From assembly GCA_003165115.1 (NCBI GenBank), contig PLSJ01000197.1, positions 1 through 5,524 on the forward strand: a stretch of DNA of 5,524 nucleotides, read 5' to 3'. Shown here piece after piece: positions 1 to 4,433 of the stretch. How positions within the stretch are numbered: position 1 is the first letter of the stretch; each line of letters starts with the position of its first letter. The notes beneath the pieces were generated by a model. That model saw nothing but the letters and a program-made list of their open reading frames with translations, did not search any database and was not told the DNA's origin. The stretch is from Syntrophaceae bacterium (GTDB taxonomy: Bacteria; Desulfobacterota; Syntrophorhabdia; Syntrophorhabdales; WCHB1-27). Made by a program: the position numbers and the translations under genes.

Positions 1-54
1 GTGGCTTGGCGCAACCCCCGCTTTCCGCAGGAGTCGGATCCGGTCCGAAGGTGC

Positions 55-818
55 CTATCCGAGGATCAGCCTTTGCGGGTCGATCTCTTCCCTCAGTATC
101 CTCAGTTCCTCGGGCTTCGGGGGGACCGACTCCACTGCCTGCGACACGTCGACGGCGAAACCTATCCCGGCGGTAATGGTCCCGATGTCGACGCCGGGGT
201 AATATTCGGCGAGGTACATCTCTTTCGTCGTGCCGTGGAACTTGAGCACGCCCATATTCGTCACCACCGCCAGCGGCCCGCCCCGCTTGTAGCCCATGCG
301 TGTGCGTGAATCCCCGCCGTTAAGCCATCCGGGACTCGTCAGGTAATCGAGCTTCTCCACAAAACGCTTCTTTCCGAGCTGCATGAAGATAATCACGCCC
401 GAGGCCAGCGACGCGGCGTCGCACGCGCCCCCGCTGCCGGGGAAGCGCACCTTCGGCTTGTGGTAGTCGCCTATGCAGGTGGAGTTGAGGTTGCCGCACC
501 TGTCTATCTGAGCGGCGCCGAGGAACGCGATGGTCGTGAACCTCCGGTGACCGACGATGGAAAAGGCGTCGATGAGACCGGAATTGAGGGCAGTGCCGTC
601 CATGACCCTCGAATCGGCGACCGCCATGGGCAGCTCGTCCAGGGAAGGGTCTATCCCCCCCCCGTTTCGAAAAAGACCACGACCTTGGGTGCGTGAATTC
701 TCTTGGAAACCGTCGCCGCGAGTATCGAGACGCCGGTGCCGGCAAAGAGGATGTCGCCGTCCTTTATGAGTCTCCCCGCGCTGATCGCCATCATCTCTTT
801 TTCCGTATAATCGGCCAT
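55..818 (-). pseudogene. gctB: Glutaconate-type CoA-transferase, beta subunit, frameshifted at a G9 run
   Basis: The partner of gctA. The ATG at 818 is preceded by TAAGGAGGG, in which the gctA stop overlaps the ribosome site. Residues 1-54 (MADYTEKEMMAISAGRLIKD at the start, then AGTGVSILAATVSKRIHAPK and FFETGG) closely follow GctB, including Glu51, equivalent to the catalytic beta-Glu54 of Acidaminococcus GctB that forms the CoA thioester. The frame then hits TAG at 653-651 because of the nine-G run. The next frame carries the rest: IDPSLDELPMAVADSRV, FLGAAQIDRCGNLNSTCIGD, RFPGSGGACD, LDYLTSPGW, MYLAEYYP and LREEIDP, ending at 55. Removing two G, or adding one, restores a protein of about 253 residues against 266 in GctB. 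Everything except the homopolymer looks intact, so recent slippage or a sequencing error is likelier than old decay. An internal ATG at 627 could give only a fragment lacking Glu51. Confidence 0.85.
655..663 (-). repeat. G9 homopolymer at the gctB frame break
   Basis: The nine-G run (minus strand) begins three bases after the catalytic Glu51 codon. Seven G would give ETGGID, the same length as ESGLMD in Acidaminococcus GctB; ten G would give one residue more. Runs of this kind slip in replication, in transcription and in sequencing. Confidence 0.8.
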
Positions 819-829
819 CCGAACCCTCC

Positions 830-1804
830 TTACCTCCTGTCGAGCCCGGGTATGTAGCCGATGACCGGGTTTGCCCTGATGGTCATCAGCCCCGCGCCGC
901 CTATCCTGTCGAGCAATTGATCGTGGCTCTTCAGGCTGTAGACCCAGTCATCAAGGTATCTCCCGAACGTCTCGTCGTCCCTGGCCGCCTCTTTGTACAT
1001 ATTCAGGTGTTTCGCGTCGTAGTCGTAGAAGAGGCGACACGCGGTGGGGTATGCCCCGTAAGGCACCTTCACGATGGCGTCGATCAGGAAGGGGGGCAGG
1101 GAATTCTGGTCGGGGTCGAGCCTGATATAGGCCTTCGGCACGATCTCCTCGCAGGTGACGATGACCGCCCCCGCCGATTTCGCCTGTTCGAGATCCGCGA
1201 AGGTGAGGCCCTTTATCCGCACGGTGCCGTCCTCACCCACGTACTGGGCGTGGACGAGGGCGACGTCCGGGGTGAGGGCCGGCAGAAGGACGACGTTCTC
1301 CTTTTCGTTGAAGGGGTTGCTGACCACCACGAGCTTCCTGCTGGCCACCTTCGCCTCGCTCCTGATAGCGGGACCGAAGCCCTCCCTGCCGATGAGGTCC
1401 GTCCCGAAGCCGGATCTGCTCGGGATAAAGGGGATGCCGAGGGCGCCCGCGAGGAAGCGCATGCTCATCTGGTTATTCGAATAATCCTCGATCTCGACCT
1501 CTTCCCTCTCGACGGCTTTCCTGAAACGGATGCAGGTGGAGGCGAAGCGGCCGTTCGCTCCGTAGGCCATTTCGATCCTTTTCACGCATCCCGCGCCCAC
1601 CAGCACGTCGAGCGCCTGGCCGTGGGAGTGACATACTATATGCAGGTGCTTTACGCCCCGCCTGATGATCTCATACGCCACCGCCATGGGGTTCCTGTTG
1701 ACGGTGAAGCCCCCGAGGGCCACCTGCGAGCCGTCCTTGACGAACCTCCCCACCGCTTCCCCCAGGGACATCAGCTTGTCTTCTATCTCTGGATATCTCT
1801 TCAT
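830..1804 (-). CDS. gctA: Glutaconate-type CoA-transferase, alpha subunit
   Basis: A complete 324-residue alpha subunit of the family I CoA-transferases, closest in pattern to glutaconate CoA-transferase GctA (about 320 residues) of Acidaminococcus fermentans. Shared landmarks are VALGGFTVNRNP near residues 28-39, RFRKAVE, MEDYS-like IEDYSNNQM, GIPFIPS, the NPF segment followed by EKENVVLLPA, DVALVHAQYVGEDGTVRI (about 180-197), VTCEEIV, LDPDQNSLPPFLIDAIVKVPYGA, and the C-terminal SHDQLLDRIGG. With the beta subunit it would move CoA between acyl-CoA and a carboxylic acid such as glutaconate or a related dicarboxylate in the cytoplasm. The ATG at 1804 overlaps the preceding stop as ATGA and has GTGGAG upstream, so its translation may be coupled. 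The beta start follows after an 11-base gap. Substrate is not fixed by sequence; steroid-ring hydrolases of the IpdAB type are related, but the beta subunit keeps the transferase glutamate. Confidence 0.93.
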   Translation of the reverse strand: MKRYPEIEDKLMSLGEAVGRFVKDGSQVALGGFTVNRNPMAVAYEIIRRGVKHLHIVCHSHGQALDVLVGAGCVKRIEMAYGANGRFASTCIRFRKAVEREEVEIEDYSNNQMSMRFLAGALGIPFIPSRSGFGTDLIGREGFGPAIRSEAKVASRKLVVVSNPFNEKENVVLLPALTPDVALVHAQYVGEDGTVRIKGLTFADLEQAKSAGAVIVTCEEIVPKAYIRLDPDQNSLPPFLIDAIVKVPYGAYPTACRLFYDYDAKHLNMYKEAARDDETFGRYLDDWVYSLKSHDQLLDRIGGAGLMTIRANPVIGYIPGLDRR

Positions 1805-2120
1805 CCGGTTTCTCCACGCGCGCGCTGCGTTGCAGCCCCGAAAGGTCTCACGCGGGCTCCACCACGCTCACCGGGCCCTTTCCTCAGCACCTTCTGGGAG
1901 ACGATCACGAAGGCGAAACAGATAAAGCCGACGACGTCACCCAGCGCACTGGGATAGACAAAGGCCAGGGCGCCGACGATCGCGATATCGATATCCTCCT
2001 TTTCGACTGCGCCCACAGGCCCGCAGGTGCCTGAAGGACCATAACCCCACCCAGCGCGGCGCTCAGCTTCAGAAACTCCCTTTTCGTGATCCCCTTCCCA
2101 TCGTCGGATCCAGCTTTCAT
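1801..2120 (-). pseudogene. Remnant of a branched-chain amino acid ABC transporter gene (binding-protein start, permease-like tail)
   Basis: The ATG at 2120, with AAAGGGG upstream, begins a Tat-like signal peptide: TKREFLK, a hydrophobic stretch, then GLWAQSK. In the next frame, entered at the four-A run at 2003-2000, the protein continues KEDIDIAIVGAL, which resembles the mature N-terminus of Leu/Ile/Val-binding proteins (LivJ starts EDIKVAVVGAM). One base missing from the A-run would explain the break. The sequence then turns to YPSALGDVVGFICFAFVIV, a membrane helix, followed by a basic tail, more like the C-terminal end of a LivH/LivM permease than a binding protein. This frame stops in an ATGA overlap with gctA, as expected of a genuine operon gene end. 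The most economical reading is a fusion of the first and last parts of a transporter cluster by deletion, plus a frameshift. The signal peptide is clear; the permease identity of the tail is tentative. Confidence 0.55.
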
Positions 2121-2153
2121 GCGATACCCCCCCTTTGTCGATGTGTGCGTCCC

Positions 2154-3008
2154 TCAATCTATGGGATCATTATTCCCCCGGGAAATAACGGTTGCGATCC
2201 CCGGCGCCGGTCCTCTCACAGGGGCCTCCGGATTGTAGCCGAGGCCGAGAGAAATGTTCGCCGCGGTCCTCACGACGGCCGGTACGATCTCCCTCTTGAG
2301 TCTGTGCTGAGTGATGGTCAGGCTCGAACCGGAAACGTTGACGGCGGCAACGACGCCACCGCTGTTATCGTGGACGGGGGCGCCGGCAGCCCTCAGCCCT
2401 ACCGCCAGCTCTCCGTCGCACACCGCGTACCCGCATCGGCGGATTGCCGGCAGTTTGGCGCACAGCGCCCACGGATCGCTTATCGTGCGCGGCGTATACT
2501 TTCTCAGGCCGGCTTTTTCCAGGAACTTATCCAGCCGGTCGGGAGCCATGTTCGCAAGGAACACTTTGCCGAGCGTCGTACAGTGGGCCGGCAGACGCGA
2601 GCCCGCGTCCATTATGAGGCCGACGATGGCGCGGTTCCCGACCCTGTCGACATAGATCACCTCGGTCCCGCGCAGCACGCCGAGGCTCGCGGTCTCACTG
2701 ATTTCGTCGGCAAGTTTTTCGAGGTGGGGCCGGGCCACCTGGCGGACCTCCAGGCCGTTCATGGCCGTGAAGCCAAGCTGGAGCACGGAAAGGGAGGGCC
2801 GGTAGAGGCGCGTGGTGGGGTCGCGCTCAAGGTAGCCCATATCTTCCAGGGTGGAGAGAATACGGAAAATCGTGCTTTTATTGACGTCAAGGGCGGCGAC
2901 TATCTGGCTTAAGGTCAGCGTCGGGCTTCCTGCCGTGAAAAGCCCGAGGACCTTCAGCCCTTTGGAGAGAGCTTCGATGTTATAACGAGATCCTTGCTTT
3001 GTCGCCAA
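2154..3008 (-). CDS. IclR-family transcriptional regulator
   Basis: A complete 284-residue IclR-type regulator, slightly longer than the usual 250-280. Residues about 12-70 form the N-terminal winged helix-turn-helix: LTLSQIVAALDVNKSTIFRI is the helix-turn-helix and MGYLERDPTTRLYRPS the wing. Residues about 80-260 form the effector-binding domain, with the family stretches AHCTTLGKVFLA, DGELAVGLRAAGAPV and VAAVNVSG. Such proteins are usually dimers that bind palindromic operators and sense small carboxylic acids or aromatics. The start is TTG at 3008: an in-frame TAA lies just upstream at 3026-3024 and no ATG or GTG fits before the DNA-binding domain. The TTG sits two bases after a run of nine G that must act as ribosome site. 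It is 33 bases upstream of the transporter remnant on the same strand and heads the gct operon, so it most likely regulates that operon and itself. The inducer is unknown. Confidence 0.93.
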   Translation of the reverse strand: MATKQGSRYNIEALSKGLKVLGLFTAGSPTLTLSQIVAALDVNKSTIFRILSTLEDMGYLERDPTTRLYRPSLSVLQLGFTAMNGLEVRQVARPHLEKLADEISETASLGVLRGTEVIYVDRVGNRAIVGLIMDAGSRLPAHCTTLGKVFLANMAPDRLDKFLEKAGLRKYTPRTISDPWALCAKLPAIRRCGYAVCDGELAVGLRAAGAPVHDNSGGVVAAVNVSGSSLTITQHRLKREIVPAVVRTAANISLGLGYNPEAPVRGPAPGIATVISRGNNDPID

Positions 3009-3010
3009 AT

Positions 3011-3019
3011 CCCCCCCCC
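3011..3019 (-). repeat. G9 run forming the iclR ribosome-binding region
   Basis: Nine consecutive G on the minus strand lie two bases before the TTG start of iclR, in the position of the Shine-Dalgarno sequence, with no other purine-rich candidate nearby. A change in run length would alter the spacing or strength of this site. A second G9 run breaks gctB. Confidence 0.6.
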
Positions 3020-3065
3020 GGTTTTAGCTATTAAAACAAGATTTCGCTGATGTATATGAGATACT

Positions 3066-3095
3066 ATAGTTCGGCAGAGGTATGCATTTTGTCAA
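3066..3095 (-). promoter_or_regulatory. Probable sigma-70 promoter for the iclR operon
   Basis: A perfect TTGACA -35 box on the minus strand lies at 3095-3090. With an 18-base spacer the -10 would be AACTAT (3071-3066), a 3/6 match that keeps the key A and final T; a better-looking TATAGT (3068-3063) would need a 21-base spacer. The predicted start lies some 50 bases upstream of the iclR start codon, inside the AT-rich gap between arsM and iclR. The 8-base palindrome ACTATAGT at 3063-3070 overlaps the -10 and could be part of an operator. Confidence 0.4.
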
Positions 3096-3113
3096 GAGAA
3101 ATCTGACGGCGTA

Positions 3114-3134
3114 ATAAATAGTATAATTATTTAC
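3114..3134. repeat. AT-rich inverted repeat downstream of arsM
   Basis: On the minus strand GTAAATA can pair with TATTTAT around a seven-base loop (seven pairs, one of them G-U). It falls about 25 bases after the arsM stop and about 20 bases upstream of the iclR -35 box. It is too AT-rich for a strong terminator; it may be an operator half-site pair or chance in an AT-rich gap. The rest of the 150-base gap shows only the promoter described separately. Confidence 0.25.
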
Positions 3135-3158
3135 GTGAAATAGAGCGCCCTTTACTTC

Positions 3159-3995
3159 CTAAGACGGCCTGGTCGCGGTGAACTTGACGCTCGCCACTTT
3201 CCCTTCGACGAGACGCAGATCCTCCCTGGCGGGGGGCGGGGTAAACTCTTCACCCGGACAACAGGCCATGGCAACCAACTCCTCTCCCTTCAGAGAGTAA
3301 CGGGCGATAACGAGGATCCCGGTAAAACCCGCCCTCCTGATAGTCTCCCAGTACTCTTCTTCCTGACCGGCGCCTCCCAGGCATCCGGCCCAGGTGACCT
3401 GGAAGCGCTCCTGCAGCTCGGGAGCGATGCTCCCGGTAAGCACCACGTCCGAGATAGCGATCCGCCCGCCCGGTTTCAGGATGCGAAAGGCCTCTCTGTA
3501 CACGGCGTCCTTGTCGGGGCATAGGTTAATGACGCAGTTCGAGAGCAGGACATCCGCAAGGGCGTCCGGAAGCCCTGTCCTCTCCAGGTCCGCGACCCGC
3601 AGCTCGATGTGCCTGTCCTACAGGCCCGCCTCGGCCACCGACTGGTGTGCCCGCCGGATCATCGCGTCTGCGAAATCGATGCCGATCACTCTGCCGTGAG
3701 CCCCGACCTTGCGGGCGGCGAGTATGACGTCTATCCCCGCACCGCAGCCGAAATCGACGACCGTGTCGCCCGGCCGGATATCGGCGAAACCGGAAGGGTT
3801 ACCGCACCCGCGGGAGAGGTTGAGGGCCGTTTCCGGCACCGTTGCCAGTTCTTCGTCGCTATAAAGCCCCATTTGTGCCGCGAAGCCGGACCCGGCTTCC
3901 TCCTTGCTCGGTCAACAGGACTCCTTTTTGCCCGCTCTCGCCGCAAACGTGCCGTACCGCGTCTTGATCACCCGTTGCGCCTCGGCTTTTTCCAT
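3159..3995 (-). CDS. arsM: ArsM-type arsenite S-adenosylmethyltransferase homologue, probable selenoprotein, with an extra in-frame UAG
   Basis: A 278-codon frame homologous to ArsM/AS3MT, which methylates As(III) using S-adenosylmethionine in the cytoplasm. Motifs in order: N-terminal RYGTFA (13-18); Cys27 followed by UGA at codon 28 (3914-3912), where relatives carry a Cys pair; YSDEELATVPE; RGCGNP with Cys64; SAM-binding VVDFGCGAGID (79-89); IGIDFADAMI; SNCVINLCPDK with Cys154; LKPGGRIAISDVV; and WAGCLGGA with Cys205. Cys154 and Cys205 match the arsenic-binding Cys156 and Cys206 of human AS3MT. The frame also holds UAG at codon 126 (3620-3618), in the loop between MIRRAHQSVAEAGL and DRHIELRVADLE; homology continues on both sides without a frame change. 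The start ATG at 3995 has GAGGTG upstream and keeps the N-terminal Cys/Sec region, which the internal ATG at 3872 would lose. It follows fmdB by about 80 bases, probably in one transcript. Family call is firm; whether full-length protein is made depends on the two in-frame stops. Confidence 0.85.
3618..3620 (-). other. In-frame UAG inside the arsM homologue
   Basis: This amber codon is codon 126 of the arsM frame. Upstream and downstream protein are in the same frame and both match the family, so only this triplet interrupts the gene. The position is a solvent-exposed loop in the family that usually has a polar residue; CAG, GAG or AAG would each be one base away. It could be a nonsense mutation, a sequencing error, readthrough or a pyrrolysine codon. 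UAG also ends gctB, arsM and the extended fmdB in this window, which argues that UAG is normally a stop here. Confidence 0.8.
3882..3899 (-). promoter_or_regulatory. SECIS-like hairpin with GGUC loop after the arsM UGA
   Basis: The transcript folds as GAAGCCG, loop GGUC, CGGCUUC: seven perfect base pairs closing a tetraloop. The loop starts 19 bases after UGA (3914-3912), close to the spacing in Escherichia coli fdhF. The GGUC apical loop is the one found in the fdhF SECIS, where the loop G and U contact SelB. The hairpin lies inside the coding frame, in a segment (EEAGSGFAA) that is otherwise low in complexity, as expected of a linker shaped by an RNA constraint. Confidence 0.7.
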
Positions 3996-4045
3996 GGCCC
4001 CACCTCACGTGATTGGCAAGTAATATCTCATTCCTCTCTCTGATG

Positions 4046-4084
4046 AGCAGTTCTGGGGGAGTTCACGACCCCCTAGCAACTGCT
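4046..4084 (-). promoter_or_regulatory. Hairpin directly after the fmdB UGA, candidate bacterial SECIS
   Basis: On the transcript, AGCAGUU (4084-4078) pairs with AACUGCU (4052-4046); inside it CU pairs with AG, and GGGGG (4073-4069) pairs with CCCCC (4059-4055). The loop is UCGUGAACU, nine bases. That is about 14 base pairs with two single-base bulges, starting on the base after UGA, with the loop 16 bases downstream of it. Bacterial SECIS elements lie immediately 3' of UGA at about this loop distance. No T-run follows, so it is not a standard intrinsic terminator. The loop does not begin with G, which is a mild departure from the usual pattern. Confidence 0.5.
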
Positions 4085-4288
4085 TCAGCTATGGCCCGGA
4101 GAGGAGTGGGCCCCTGCCCCCATGCCGGTCGCGCCTTTCTGGCCCCCCGAACAAAATGCGGAAAGAAGGCGCTCAGGCTCGTCGGCCTCGCACTTCGGGC
4201 ACCGAAGACCTTTATTGTCCTCGTTGAGCTTCTGGATCACTTCGAAGGATTCCCTGCATTTCTTGCATCGGTATTCATAAATGGGCAT
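4073..4288 (-). CDS. FmdB-family zinc-ribbon protein, probable selenoprotein (Sec at codon 68)
   Basis: A small protein of the FmdB putative regulatory zinc-ribbon family. It opens with the family signature MPIYEYRCKKC and carries two CxxC knuckles, Cys8/Cys11 and Cys30/Cys33, which should hold one zinc; FEVIQKL follows the first knuckle. After residue 42 comes a Gly/Ser-rich tail with Cys46. The frame meets UGA at 4087-4085 (codon 68), then Ser-Ser-Cys and UAG, giving a 71-residue protein ending SUSSC. From memory, FmdB relatives often have Gly/Ser-rich tails ending in CxxC-type Cys pairs, so UGA stands where the first Cys of CSSC would be. A strong hairpin begins at the base right after UGA. 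The ATG at 4288 has an AGGAG ribosome site about 10 bases upstream. If UGA is simply a stop, the product is 67 residues ending GHS at 4085. Family call is firm; Sec is inferred. The molecular role of the family is unknown. Confidence 0.85.
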
Positions 4289-4340
4289 GGCCGCGCATCT
4301 CCTTTTGGTGTGTGCTCCGTTAAAATATCAGATAGACAGC

Positions 4341-4355
4341 ATACATAATATGTAT
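4341..4355. promoter_or_regulatory. 15-bp perfect dyad (7+1+7) upstream of fmdB, candidate operator
   Basis: The plus strand reads ATACATA-A-TATGTAT, a perfect inverted repeat of 7 bases around one central base. It lies 53-67 bases upstream of the fmdB start in an AT-rich stretch. The minus strand of the dyad contains TATTAT, a 5/6 match to a sigma-70 -10 box, so a bound repressor would cover the likely promoter. No convincing -35 box accompanies it. By position it could control both fmdB and arsM. The cognate regulator is not identifiable from the window. Confidence 0.4.
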
Positions 4356-4407
4356 CACCGATAGGATAGAAAAACAAGCATGGATGCGGGTAGAAGAGGG
4401 AATCACC

Positions 4408-4433
4408 GGCGCCCCGGCTCAGGGGCCGGCGCC
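4408..4433 (-). terminator. GC-rich hairpin over the radical SAM stop codon
   Basis: GGCGCC at 4408-4413 can pair with GGCGCC at 4428-4433, and an alternative inner stem pairs GCCCC with GGGGC around a six-base loop. The stop codon sits inside the structure. There is no T-run directly after it; the nearest one on the minus strand lies about 30 bases further on. It could weaken transcription past the radical SAM gene but is not a standard intrinsic terminator. Confidence 0.3.

Noticed and set aside
1..54. Possible next gene or terminator downstream of gctB
   Set aside because: There is no start codon with ribosome site on the minus strand and only a five-pair inverted repeat (TCGGA/TCCGA) without a T-run; nothing can be supported.
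917..1957. Long plus-strand open frame (346 codons) opposite gctA
   Set aside because: It is antisense to a well-recognised CoA-transferase subunit, has no family-like sequence and is explained by the high GC content of the coding strand.
2145..2912. Plus-strand open frame (255 codons) opposite iclR
   Set aside because: It is the mirror of an intact IclR gene; its composition is rich in Arg, Gly and Ala with no domain signs.
3122..3127. Perfect TATAAT on the plus strand
   Set aside because: No -35 box sits at 16-18 bases and no plus-strand gene lies downstream; it is likely chance in an AT-rich gap.
4005..4031. Tiny minus-strand frame (8 codons, MRYYLPIT) with GAGAGAGG upstream, just before arsM
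   Set aside because: It is too short to judge, could easily arise by chance, and has no attenuator-like structure with arsM.
4419..4421. UGA ending the radical SAM gene within a hairpin, considered as a third selenocysteine site
   Set aside because: The UGA lies in the middle of the structure rather than before it, and the sequence beyond it does not look like a protein tail with a Cys motif.
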